A stretch of 64,000 nt of DNA, from the IMG/VR virus record IMGVR_UViG_3300020477_000990, positions 248,001 through 312,000 of that record. One strand, given 5' to 3'. Below the pieces are notes generated by a model, which was not told the DNA's origin, did no database searches, and worked only from the letters and a program-made list of their open reading frames with translations. The stretch comes from a virus. Below are positions 54,226-62,516 of the stretch, one piece after another (within the stretch, counting starts at the first letter, position 1; each line of letters opens with the position of its first letter). The position numbers were made by a program, and so were the translations under genes.

Positions 54226-54592
54226 TAAACTTACACAATGGGGATCTTTAATCGGTGTTATTTGTGCTATCGGTGGTGGATTTTATGCTTGGGGTGAATT
54301 TAATACAAGATTAGCAAATATTGAAAGTAGACCAGTTGCTGACATGACATCTATAACTGAAGATGTAGCAAATTTAAAAGTAGATATGGTTGATAGAATT
54401 ACTGCTATTGAAGATAAACTTGAAGCACAATCAGATACAGAATTAGGTACAATCCAAGCCGACATTAGTGAAATAAAAGACTCACTAGTTAAAGCATTAA
54501 AAGATATCGAGATTCAAAGTAAAGTAAATGAATTGCAAGATCAAAAAATTGAACAAGTAAGATTAAAAGCAACAAATCCATTAGCAAATTAA
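54212..54592 (+). CDS. Membrane-anchored coiled-coil protein
   Basis: A 126-residue protein with one N-terminal membrane helix (about residues 8-28) and a long coiled coil (about 30-118). Overlaps the secreted gene by 14 bases, so made with it. Could anchor the secreted proteins at the inner membrane. Shares its last 4 bases with the convergent radical SAM gene. Confidence 0.55.
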   Translation: MNVINKLTQWGSLIGVICAIGGGFYAWGEFNTRLANIESRPVADMTSITEDVANLKVDMVDRITAIEDKLEAQSDTELGTIQADISEIKDSLVKALKDIEIQSKVNELQDQKIEQVRLKATNPLAN

Positions 54593-55584
54593 ATTTCAGC
54601 GAATGTATGTTGTTTTTTTCCAAAGTGAGAACAACTCTTTTGACATCTTGACAAGAACATAGGATGGTTTTCATTCCAACTATCTTTTAGTATTTGTGAG
54701 AACCATTCATGATCTAATATATCTTGAATATCATGTTCAAGTGAATTATTCCAATTAGAACTATATTTAGAAAATTTTTCAGACATATCATCACGTTTGT
54801 ACCAATTATTATCATACAAATAACAACAAGGCCAAATTTGATAATTAGCACCAAAGTAAATTTCACCTTCATGTATTAGTTTACATTTTATATTTAAATT
54901 TTTAGTTTCGTTTTTAATTTCAGGATGTTGATATTTTTTATTTGTTAAAGATACTTTGTTTATAACTTCTTTAGTTTTTTTATTAACTACAGTATGCGTA
55001 CTTTCTTGTTTCATAGAATAACGTAGTGAAAATTTAAATCCAAGTTTAGTAGATAGTTGTTGTGCTTTTTCTATATCATCGATATTATGATCAAATGGAT
55101 TATAAACCCATTGTCCTTTGCCACCAGCATCAGAATATGCAGTCATATTTTCTACAAGTTTATTCCAATTAACACCAACTCTATAAATGTGATTTGTATT
55201 TTCAAAGCCATCTACACAAAAACGCATATCTAATTTTGGATTGTCTTTGCTAATTGCTCCTAGTTCTGCCCAATATTCTTTTGAACGCAATCCACCGTTA
55301 GTAGAAACAATTATAACCTTTGGATTCATAGATAATGTGTATTCACATATTTCTATAAATTCTTGATTTACTAATGGATCGCCTAAAACACCACAATAAA
55401 AAATTTCTTTGTTTTCTATATATTCTTTTGAGTGTAATACTTTTTTATAGTTTTCTAGAGTAATATCAGCTAATTCTACATCTGGGTTAGTTTCCCCTTT
55501 TAATGTTCTAGCACACCCAGGACATCTAGCATTACATCTAGTGGTTAATTCTACTTCTATTTTCTTAAGATTTTGTACGAGCAT
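54589..55584 (-). CDS. Radical SAM protein with C-terminal SPASM/twitch-type domain (paralog 5)
   Basis: A 331-residue reverse-strand paralog. CNARCPGC (about residues 18-25) is the radical SAM site; FYCGVLGDPLVN, TNHIYRVGV and FDHNIDD follow, and the C-terminus has IKCKLIHE, WPCCYL and CQKSC. The only radical SAM gene on this strand. TATAAATA (reverse strand, 55590-55597) ends 5 bases before its ATG, so its mRNA should be leaderless. Confidence 0.85.
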   Translation of the reverse strand: MLVQNLKKIEVELTTRCNARCPGCARTLKGETNPDVELADITLENYKKVLHSKEYIENKEIFYCGVLGDPLVNQEFIEICEYTLSMNPKVIIVSTNGGLRSKEYWAELGAISKDNPKLDMRFCVDGFENTNHIYRVGVNWNKLVENMTAYSDAGGKGQWVYNPFDHNIDDIEKAQQLSTKLGFKFSLRYSMKQESTHTVVNKKTKEVINKVSLTNKKYQHPEIKNETKNLNIKCKLIHEGEIYFGANYQIWPCCYLYDNNWYKRDDMSEKFSKYSSNWNNSLEHDIQDILDHEWFSQILKDSWNENHPMFLSRCQKSCSHFGKKQHTFAEI

Positions 55585-55589
55585 AGTAA

Positions 55590-55597
55590 TATTTATA
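55590..55597 (-). promoter_or_regulatory. T4-type late promoter on the reverse strand
   Basis: Exact TATAAATA read on the minus strand, 5 bases before the ATG of the radical SAM gene (ATG at 55584-55582). Confidence 0.6.
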
Positions 55598-55655
55598 GTG
55601 CTTATTTTACTAGGAAATACTATATATAGTGGCCTATTTTTTTGGCATTTTTTGG

Positions 55656-55683
55656 TTGACAGATCTCTAATATATGCTATATT
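55656..55683 (+). promoter_or_regulatory. Sigma-70 promoter
   Basis: TTGACA (55656-55661), 16-base spacer, TATATT (55678-55683), then an AAAGGAG site before ATG 55711. Divergent from the reverse-strand late promoter. Confidence 0.65.
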
Positions 55684-55710
55684 AAATTATAAACTATTTT
55701 AAAGGAGAAG

Positions 55711-55908
55711 ATGCAAATGTCATCAAAAGTAATATTTAAAAATGTAAGCCTATCAAAAAAACCAGAAGAGGCTTTATACAAAGTAGTAAAAACGGCTAAT
55801 GTAACAGATACAACTATTAATGGCCAACTTTACAATACACAAGAATTAAACGGCTTTTTAAAGTCATTATCAACTAGACATATTAACTGGGAGATTATAA
55901 GTGAGTAA
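55711..55908 (+). CDS. Small hypothetical protein
   Basis: A 65-residue Lys-rich alpha/beta protein. First gene of a presumably early operon that includes DNA ligase. An in-frame ATG at 55717 has better spacing to the AAAGGAG site and may be the true start. No family recognised. Confidence 0.5.
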   Translation: MQMSSKVIFKNVSLSKKPEEALYKVVKTANVTDTTINGQLYNTQELNGFLKSLSTRHINWEIISE

Positions 55909-56587
55909 TCAAATGAAAAAAATTGTTCCTACTTACGATACTAAAATTGCTCTAGCAGTTGCTAATAATGTTTATGTTAAGCACGGTTACGTTAGAACTA
56001 CTGAAGCAACATTTGGTGAACGTCAATCTAATAAGCAAAGAGTTACTGAAGCTCTTGCTAAAGAGAATCCAAAATATACTAAAAAAGATATGGCAATGGC
56101 TGAAGAAATTATTGATCATTATCAAGGATTGTTATTATTTAAATTAGGTGATAAGCAAAGCGATTTTCAAGAATCTGTATTATCTTGTATTGCACAAGAT
56201 ACAGTTCAATATAAAATGTTAGGTGTGTTGGCTTCTTTACCACACACTTATAAATGTACTATTGAAAGAGAAAAAAGGCAAGAACACGAAAAGAAAATGG
56301 CAAAAGAAAGTTCATTTGTAGGCGAAGCAAAGAAAAGAAATATATTTGATATTGTAGTTGAAATGGTTAAACCATTACCACATAAAGGTTTGAACATTAT
56401 TACATTTTTAGATTCTAACAAAAACATTATTAAGTATTTTACACCTAATGATCCTGCTGTAGATGGAATTGTAATAGGTGCTAATTTACAAATTAGTGGA
56501 TATGTTAAAGATCATCAAATTAACAAATATAATAATGGTAAAGAAACTATTGTTAATAGAATTAAAGTATTAAGGATTGAAAAATAA
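55901..56587 (+). CDS. Conserved hypothetical, possibly OB-fold nucleic-acid-related
   Basis: A 228-residue protein starting at GTG 55901 (ATG 55913 also possible), overlapping the gene before. The N-terminal 150 residues are helical and charged; the C-terminal 70 look like a beta barrel (NIITFLDSNKNIIKYF, then NLQISGYVKDH and a final VNRIKVLRI strand). Lying before DNA ligase, a replication or repair role is possible. No confirmed family. Confidence 0.45.
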   Translation: MSNQMKKIVPTYDTKIALAVANNVYVKHGYVRTTEATFGERQSNKQRVTEALAKENPKYTKKDMAMAEEIIDHYQGLLLFKLGDKQSDFQESVLSCIAQDTVQYKMLGVLASLPHTYKCTIEREKRQEHEKKMAKESSFVGEAKKRNIFDIVVEMVKPLPHKGLNIITFLDSNKNIIKYFTPNDPAVDGIVIGANLQISGYVKDHQINKYNNGKETIVNRIKVLRIEK

Positions 56588-56874
56588 TGTCAGGATGGAT
56601 ATTAGCTATATGGATTACCTTTGTTCCTTTGGAAGCAGGTAAAGAACCACAAGAATTACAATTAAGTATTCCACATGATTCATACAAATCATGTCAAGAA
56701 GAAGTTAGTAAGATAGATAAATTTATGTTTACTATGCCAGGATTAACTTTAAAAGTTGATGCAGAATGCCAACCAAATGAAAATTATTGCACAGATGATG
56801 GTTGCCCAGATTTTTATAAAGAAGATATAATAGAGGAAAATAATGTACAAAGTCATACAAGAACTAGAATCTAA
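56587..56874 (+). CDS. Small hypothetical protein with Cys residues
   Basis: A 95-residue protein with a hydrophobic N-terminus (about residues 4-14) that could be a short membrane or signal segment, and four Cys between about residues 36 and 73. Starts on the last base of the preceding stop and overlaps the ligase by 32 bases. No family recognised. Confidence 0.45.
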   Translation: MSGWILAIWITFVPLEAGKEPQELQLSIPHDSYKSCQEEVSKIDKFMFTMPGLTLKVDAECQPNENYCTDDGCPDFYKEDIIEENNVQSHTRTRI

Positions 56875-58153
56875 TAATTCTAGATTATTTAAAGAAGATG
56901 TTATTAAGAGAGAAGCAGAATCTAATAACATTGAATTTTTTAGTGGTGCCAAATTAGCATTAGATCCGTTGGCTACATTTGGAGTTAAACAAGTTCCAAC
57001 AACAGATACAAATGGAGCAGGATTATCATTTGACGAGTTTACTGAAGTTGTAGATAAATTAATGGCACGTGAATTAACAGGACACGCCGCAAGAGATGCC
57101 ATACAAGATTTAGCCAACCAAGCAACAAAAGAGCAATGGAATGATTGGTATAGAAGAATACTAATTAAAGATTTAAGATGTGGTGTTAGTGAAAAGACTG
57201 TAAACAATGTTGTTAAGAAAGCAAATAAAGATTATACTATACCGGTTTTTAAATGTATGTTAGCACACGATTCAGCTAATCATGAAAAGAAATTAGTAGG
57301 TGAAAAACTTTTAGATTATAAATTAGATGGTGTTAGAGTATTGGCTATCTATGATGCTAAAGCAGATTCAGTTACAATGTATTCAAGAAATGGTAAGCAG
57401 TTTATTAACTTTGGGCATATAGAAGAAGAAATACTTAATACAATTGCAAGTAAGTTTTCAGAGTCTATGGTATTAGATGGTGAAATGGTTAGTAGTTCGT
57501 TTCAAGCATTAATGAAACAAGTGCATAGAAAAGATAATGTTCAAGCCAAAGATGCTCAATATGCCTTATTTGATGTATTAACATTAAAAGAGTTTATGTC
57601 GGGTGGAACTAAAAAAGGTTGTTGGGACAGGCATTTACAATTACAAGATTTACTTAAAGATGCTAAAGAAGATAGCAATATGTTTGTAGTAGATAAAGTA
57701 GAATGTAATTTTGATACAAAAGAAGGTCAAAAAATATTTAAAGATTATAATGCAATGGCAATTGAAAAAGGTTTTGAAGGTATAATGATTAAAGATAGAG
57801 ATGCTCCATATGAGTGTAAAAGAAGTCATTATATGTTAAAAGCAAAACCATTTATTGAAGTAAGTTTAGAAGTTAAATCAACAGAAGAAGGTACAGGTAG
57901 AAACAAAGGTAAACTTGGTGCATTAATTTGTGAAGGCACAGATGATGGAAAGTTTATTAGAGTTAATGTTGGTAGCGGATTAAGTGATGCTAATAGAGAT
58001 GAATTTTGGGCTAGTAAGGATAAACTTATTGGACAAATTGTAGAAGTAAGGGCAGATGCTATAACTAAAAACCAAGAAGCTGATAATGAATGGAGTTTAA
58101 GATTTCCTAGATTCCTAAGATTTAGAGGCTTTGAAATAGGAGAAAAAATATAA
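56843..58153 (+). CDS. ATP-dependent DNA ligase (T4 gp30-like)
   Basis: A 436-residue enzyme that seals nicks in duplex DNA. An N-terminal helical DNA-binding domain (1-140) precedes YKLDGVRV (motif I, nucleotidylated Lys at about residue 159), YSRNGK, LDGEMV (motif III, about 211-216), GFEGIMIKD (motif IV, about 311-319) and LKAKPF (motif V). Length is near T4 ligase (487). Needed for replication and repair. Confidence 0.93.
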   Translation: MYKVIQELESNNSRLFKEDVIKREAESNNIEFFSGAKLALDPLATFGVKQVPTTDTNGAGLSFDEFTEVVDKLMARELTGHAARDAIQDLANQATKEQWNDWYRRILIKDLRCGVSEKTVNNVVKKANKDYTIPVFKCMLAHDSANHEKKLVGEKLLDYKLDGVRVLAIYDAKADSVTMYSRNGKQFINFGHIEEEILNTIASKFSESMVLDGEMVSSSFQALMKQVHRKDNVQAKDAQYALFDVLTLKEFMSGGTKKGCWDRHLQLQDLLKDAKEDSNMFVVDKVECNFDTKEGQKIFKDYNAMAIEKGFEGIMIKDRDAPYECKRSHYMLKAKPFIEVSLEVKSTEEGTGRNKGKLGALICEGTDDGKFIRVNVGSGLSDANRDEFWASKDKLIGQIVEVRADAITKNQEADNEWSLRFPRFLRFRGFEIGEKI

Positions 58154-58398
58154 TGGACATTTGGGTTAATCCTGTACAGGAAAATAAAATAAGAAAGTTA
58201 GGATTTACTATTCCTGAAAGACCAGGAAGAGGTAAAGTTTTTTATGAAAATGAAGAAGTAGGTTTTATTGATGACTTTATTGGAATAAGAATAGAAGATA
58301 ATAAAACAGACGCAATTATAAAGTTATTGGACAATGAAGAAGCATTGAAATTATGTATATGGAATCCACCGTCAATAGAAAGAACTAACCATGGATAA
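58153..58398 (+). CDS. Small hypothetical protein
   Basis: An 81-residue protein of beta-turn-beta type with IPERPGRGKVFY early and an acidic helical C-terminus. Starts on the last base of the ligase stop, and overlaps the next gene. Function unknown. Confidence 0.5.
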   Translation: MDIWVNPVQENKIRKLGFTIPERPGRGKVFYENEEVGFIDDFIGIRIEDNKTDAIIKLLDNEEALKLCIWNPPSIERTNHG

Positions 58399-58654
58399 TA
58401 TTATAAACATAAAAGAATTAAGAACTAAAAAGAATAAACAAGCAAGTAATAGTGCTGAAGAAATATGTCAGCATGGATTTAAAGGATTGCTATCTCATAT
58501 GTATGCAAGTGGCTTTCCTATCATGGAGCCAGAATTCCAAAAAGATTTATCAATAGCATTTAAATTTATTCATGCCGCAGTTTCTAGGCAATATGGTTTA
58601 GAAAGTCCTTTTATAGAAGCAATAGACGAGTTTAAGAAGAACCAAAAGTTCTAA
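58391..58654 (+). CDS. Small conserved phage hypothetical
   Basis: An 87-residue helical protein. FKGLLSHMYASGFPI and a YGLESPFIEAIDEF C-terminus are of a type I recall from T4-like marine phages without known function. Overlaps the genes on both sides by 1-8 bases. Confidence 0.5.
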   Translation: MDNIINIKELRTKKNKQASNSAEEICQHGFKGLLSHMYASGFPIMEPEFQKDLSIAFKFIHAAVSRQYGLESPFIEAIDEFKKNQKF

Positions 58655-58908
58655 TGATAACTAAAGAGCAGTATAAAAACTTAAAGGCCTATTACGATTA
58701 TCAAAGATTAAAAGAATATAATAAAGAAAAGTTAAGAGAAAAGATATTTCATTTAGTAAAGCAATTTGACGATGAAGATGGAGATGATTTCAATATTGAT
58801 ACAATATTTGAAAGAATGTGGGCAGATATGAAAGAAGAAGATTATGATAGGCCTATTCCATGGAGTTGGGTTCCTAAAGATCCTAAATGGAGATTGTGGA
58901 ATGAATAA
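58654..58908 (+). CDS. Small hypothetical protein
   Basis: An 84-residue charged helical protein with a Trp-rich, Pro-containing C-terminus (PIPWSWVPKDPKWRLW). The start shares a base with the previous stop. Function unknown. Confidence 0.5.
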   Translation: MITKEQYKNLKAYYDYQRLKEYNKEKLREKIFHLVKQFDDEDGDDFNIDTIFERMWADMKEEDYDRPIPWSWVPKDPKWRLWNE

Positions 58909-58918
58909 TAAAAAAGTA

Positions 58919-58947
58919 TTGATTTTTTAATTAAACTATTGTATTAT
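58919..58947 (+). promoter_or_regulatory. Sigma-70-type promoter at a start codon
   Basis: TTGATT (58919-58924), 17-base spacer, TATTAT (58942-58947), 6 bases, then ATG 58954; it excludes the upstream TTG at 58939 as start. Confidence 0.65.
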
Positions 58948-58953
58948 AAACAT

Positions 58954-59202
58954 ATGGTCGACAGCAAAATAGTAAATTTAGATAAAATCCGGAAAACAAG
59001 AAAAAGAAAAAGTCCAAGTAAAACTTCAAAAGCATTTGATCTTGGTGATTTATTAAAATGTGATCTCGAGAAAGCTAGAAAAATGCTAGAAAGTGTTTTT
59101 CCAGGACACAATATATTAGAAGTTATAGATGATGGTAAGAAGAGATTATTAATTAGAGGTCCAAAGTTAAATTGTGTGTTGACAGCGAGGGAAGATTTAT
59201 GA
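58954..59202 (+). CDS. Small basic hypothetical protein
   Basis: An 82-residue protein, Lys/Arg-rich at the N-terminus, with a helix-strand C-terminal part (KARKMLESVFPGHNILEVIDD). Probably leaderless. Its stop overlaps the next ATG (ATGA). Function unknown. Confidence 0.5.
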   Translation: MVDSKIVNLDKIRKTRKRKSPSKTSKAFDLGDLLKCDLEKARKMLESVFPGHNILEVIDDGKKRLLIRGPKLNCVLTAREDL

Positions 59203-60209
59203 AAAAAATAGTATGTTTAGGGACTAGTCATACTTATGGTGGAGCAAATGAACGAAACTATACATTTGATGAAGCATGGCCAGGACAGTTAAGTAAGTAT
59301 CTTAAAGACAATGGTGTTGATAATTATGTTTATAACGGAGGTGAAAGTTCTTTTTCATCTTTCTTCTATCCAACTAAAATTATAAATTTTTATAATGAAT
59401 ATAAACCAGATATGTTTGTTATTGAAGTACCTGATACAGATAAAGTTGATATTGAAATATCAAGTGCTATTACAGGGCATTATATTAAAAAGCATGGCGG
59501 AAGAGATAGTAAGCCGTATCATCCAATTTATGCAAGGCAAAGAGTACTAACACAAGATTGGGAACGTGGAGAACAATATAATTGGCCCAATAGAAAAAGT
59601 ATATCTAAAGGTGAAGCAGTAGATTTTTATCATGGAGCAGACACTACAGTAAAAATTAAAGAATTTTTTAAAGGTGAAACAGGAAGAGCAGTAAAAGAAT
59701 TTTATGAAAGTGCTAGTTTAGGTGATCATGAAAGAGATAATGTTAAAAGAAAATTTAATGAGTTATACACAGCCTTAGGAAGAAATGATGAAAATTTTAA
59801 AGCAATGCTGGCTTATTGTTATTTTCATTCAGTATTCATAGATATGAGTGACTTTGAAGTATCTTGTTATCTTGCAAATTTAATGAATATAATTAATACT
59901 TTAAAAATGTTGAATGTTAAATTTTCGTTGCATTCACACGTAAACAGACAGCATTGGTTAGATCATTTTATATATAAAGAAACATATGAGCCAATTATTA
60001 ATAAACCAGACTATTGGATGACAGGTGATATGGATTGGTCTGTAAAAAAATGGGCAATAGATAAATGCACGTCAAATAATCGTAGTGATAAAGAAGCACA
60101 AGAAGAATGGGAGAAAATGAAATCAGATAAAGTTCATTTTCATCCATGGGTTTATACAATGCTTATTGATGAAGTGTTTGGACCAGAAATATTAAGAAAG
60201 TTAAAATAA
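59199..60209 (+). CDS. SGNH-hydrolase-like protein
   Basis: A 336-residue protein starting at ATG 59199. The N-terminal VCLGTSHTYGGANE stands where SGNH/GDSL hydrolases have G-D-S, followed by a Gly-Gly-Glu-Ser block (about residues 46-49) and a strand VIEVPDTDKV. The C-terminal part is helical and ends in HFHPWVYTMLIDEV, plausible for the catalytic His. It may be an esterase or deacetylase on surface sugars; the catalytic Asp is not obvious and the call is tentative. Confidence 0.5.
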   Translation: MKKIVCLGTSHTYGGANERNYTFDEAWPGQLSKYLKDNGVDNYVYNGGESSFSSFFYPTKIINFYNEYKPDMFVIEVPDTDKVDIEISSAITGHYIKKHGGRDSKPYHPIYARQRVLTQDWERGEQYNWPNRKSISKGEAVDFYHGADTTVKIKEFFKGETGRAVKEFYESASLGDHERDNVKRKFNELYTALGRNDENFKAMLAYCYFHSVFIDMSDFEVSCYLANLMNIINTLKMLNVKFSLHSHVNRQHWLDHFIYKETYEPIINKPDYWMTGDMDWSVKKWAIDKCTSNNRSDKEAQEEWEKMKSDKVHFHPWVYTMLIDEVFGPEILRKLK

Positions 60210-61261
60210 TGAGAATTAATAACGAACCAAAATTAAATTTTGAAGACGTTTTATTACAGCCAAAACGTTCTACACTACAATCACGTAAAGATGTTGATAT
60301 GATGCGTAAATTTACTTTTCGAAATTCAAAAAAAGTATTAAGTTTTTTACCTATTTTTGCAAGTAATATGGATGGTGTTGGTACATTTAGTATGGCAAAA
60401 GTATTACAAGAATATAAAATGATGACAGTAATAACAAAAACTACTACTCCAGATCAATGGAAAGAAGCAGTAGGGTCAGGATTAAGATTACAATCAGTTG
60501 CAGTATGTACTGGTACAAATAAAATGTTTGATGATGAAGCAGAAGATTATACTAGTATGCAACGAGTATTAGATAGTTTTCCTGATATTAAATTTATTTG
60601 TATTGATGTTGCCAATGCTTATCATCAAAATATGGTTGGGTTTGTAAAAAAAGTAAGAGAAGAATATCCAGATAAAGTTATTATAGCAGGTAACGTAGTT
60701 ACACCTGAAATGACAGAAGAATTAATTATTAGTGGTGCTGATGTAGTTAAAATTGGAATAGGACCAGGTAGTGTTTGTACAACAAGAACAATGGCTGGTG
60801 TAGGAGTTCCACAATTTTCAGCAATACTAGAATGTGCAGATGCGGCCAATGGTGTTGATGGACACATAATGGCAGATGGCGGATGTACAACACCTGGTGA
60901 TATTGCAAAAGCATTAGGTGGAGGTGCCCATATGGTAATGATCGGCGGTATGTTAGCAGGGCATGATGAATCAGAAATCCCATCTACTGATGGGAAACGA
61001 GAATTCTACGGTATGAGTTCAGATCGTGCAAGAGAAGTACACGGTAAAAGAAAAGATGGCTATAGAGGTAATGAAGGAAGATTAATTCATTTACCTGATA
61101 GAGGTCCAGTTAAAGATACAGTAGAAGATATACTTGGGGGTGTAAGAAGTGCTTGTACATATATTGGAGCAAGAAGATTAAAAGATATGCCTAAATGTGC
61201 TACCTTTGTTACAACTCAAAATATAATTAACAGGGTATACGAAAACTATACTCAAAAATAA
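60209..61261 (+). CDS. guaC: GMP reductase (IMPDH/GMPR family)
   Basis: A 350-residue TIM-barrel enzyme. KIGIGPGSVCTTR (about residues 182-194) carries the catalytic Cys at about 190, and MADGGCTTPGDIAKAL and MIGGMLAGHDE bind phosphate. No CBS domains, which favours GMP reductase (NADPH-dependent GMP to IMP) over IMP dehydrogenase. Begins on the last base of the preceding stop and is followed by prs, so the pair adjusts purine pools, probably from host RNA breakdown. Confidence 0.88.
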   Translation: MRINNEPKLNFEDVLLQPKRSTLQSRKDVDMMRKFTFRNSKKVLSFLPIFASNMDGVGTFSMAKVLQEYKMMTVITKTTTPDQWKEAVGSGLRLQSVAVCTGTNKMFDDEAEDYTSMQRVLDSFPDIKFICIDVANAYHQNMVGFVKKVREEYPDKVIIAGNVVTPEMTEELIISGADVVKIGIGPGSVCTTRTMAGVGVPQFSAILECADAANGVDGHIMADGGCTTPGDIAKALGGGAHMVMIGGMLAGHDESEIPSTDGKREFYGMSSDRAREVHGKRKDGYRGNEGRLIHLPDRGPVKDTVEDILGGVRSACTYIGARRLKDMPKCATFVTTQNIINRVYENYTQK

Positions 61262-61273
61262 TTAGGGGGGTGT

Positions 61274-62209
61274 ATGAAAATAATCGCCGGGCAAAGTAAT
61301 AGAAATTTAGCAGAATCTATTGCAGAGCATTGTTTTACTAGTTTAGTTCCTGCTAACATTGGAACATTTGCAGACGGCGAATGTTCAGTTGAATTATTAG
61401 AGAATGTTCGAGGAGAAGATTGTTTTATAATTCAATCAACAAGTTCACCAGTTAATGATAATTTAATGGAATTGTTAATTATGATTGACACACTTAAAAG
61501 AGCATCAGCGAAACGTATTACAGCAGTTATGCCATATTTTGGTTATGCAAGGCAAGATAGAAAGAGTGCATCACGTACTCCTATTACGGCAAGATTAGTT
61601 GCTAACTTATTAACTGAAGCAGGTGCAAATAGAATTTTAACAATGGATCTTCATGCTGGGCAGATACAAGGATTTTTTAATATACCTGTTGATGATTTAA
61701 CATCTAGATTATTGTTTGTAAAAGATATTAAAAGGAAATTGCAAGATGAAGCAACTAAAACAGTTTTTGTATCACCAGATGCAGGAGGAGTTGTAAGGGC
61801 AAGAAAATTTGCAGATGCATTTAGTGGCATGATTGCAATTGTTGATAAAAGAAGATCAAGACCAGGTGTTAGTGAAGCTATGCACGTTATTGGTAATGTA
61901 AGAGATAAACACGCAATATTAGTTGATGATATGGTAGACTCAGGCGGCACACTTTGTAATGCGGCAAAAATATTATTGGCCAAAGGTGCGTTAAGTGTAA
62001 GAGCATATATTACTCATGGAGTATTAACAAATGATTCTTGTAAAAAAATTCAGGATAGTGATTTAAAAGAATTGGTTATAACAGATTCTATAAAATATAA
62101 TTGTCCTCCAGAAATTACAAAAATTAAAATAGTATCAATTGATAAATTGTTTGGAGAAGCTCTTAGAAGAGTAACAAATGAGGAATCAGTAAGTACCTTA
62201 TTTTCTTAA
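61274..62209 (+). CDS. prs: Ribose-phosphate pyrophosphokinase (PRPP synthetase)
   Basis: A 311-residue enzyme making PRPP from ribose-5-phosphate and [32 protein letters not shown] (about residues 93-111), [11 protein letters not shown] and the PRPP loop [11 protein letters not shown] (about 216-226) are all present and the length is normal. PRPP feeds nucleotide and NAD+ synthesis, so it connects guaC upstream and nadE elsewhere. A GGGGGG-containing leader precedes the ATG. Confidence 0.95.
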   Translation: MKIIAGQSNRNLAESIAEHCFTSLVPANIGTFADGECSVELLENVRGEDCFIIQSTSSPVNDNLMELLIMIDTLKRASAKRITAVMPYFGYARQDRKSASRTPITARLVANLLTEAGANRILTMDLHAGQIQGFFNIPVDDLTSRLLFVKDIKRKLQDEATKTVFVSPDAGGVVRARKFADAFSGMIAIVDKRRSRPGVSEAMHVIGNVRDKHAILVDDMVDSGGTLCNAAKILLAKGALSVRAYITHGVLTNDSCKKIQDSDLKELVITDSIKYNCPPEITKIKIVSIDKLFGEALRRVTNEESVSTLFS

Positions 62210-62223
62210 ATTATAGACTAAAT

Positions 62224-62249
62224 AGTTGTATACTTTCAAAGGTACAACT
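62224..62249 (+). promoter_or_regulatory. Hairpin over the ribosome binding site
   Basis: AGTTGTA (62224-62230) pairs perfectly with TACAACT (62243-62249), directly before ATG 62250, with the AAAGG site in the loop. Possible translational operator. Confidence 0.4.
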
Positions 62250-62516
62250 ATGTCTATTAAAAACAAAGCAAAAGAGGATCTTGAAATAATTGATATTACC
62301 TTATTGTTAAGGCAAAGGCGATGTCGAGATTCGATAGATGAAGAATTACAAAAAATGCAGATGTATGATTCCTATTATGGAGATGCGGACATTATATTAG
62401 AAGGTAAGATATATCGTTTACAGCCATTTGTAATTCATAGAAGAACAGGTAAAAGAATAGATGTATTGTATAATGAAGATACACACAAAGTCGAAGCTCA
62501 TATTATTCCGCAGTAG
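62250..62516 (+). CDS. Small hypothetical protein overlapping tRNA-Asn
   Basis: An 88-residue charged protein; I start at ATG 62250 rather than the TTG at 62226. The C-terminal half is strand-rich (YRLQPFVIHRRTGKRIDVLY). Its last 10 bases, including the stop, are the first bases of tRNA-Asn, so mRNA and tRNA processing compete. Function unknown. Confidence 0.5.
   Translation: MSIKNKAKEDLEIIDITLLLRQRRCRDSIDEELQKMQMYDSYYGDADIILEGKIYRLQPFVIHRRTGKRIDVLYNEDTHKVEAHIIPQ

Noticed and set aside
55630-55655. Terminator hairpin between the divergent genes
   Set aside because: Only a 3-bp GCC/GGC stem can be drawn next to the T-runs; too weak to call.
58939-58953. TTG start for the small gene at 58954
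   Set aside because: It overlaps the -10 box; ATG 58954 fits the predicted transcription start.
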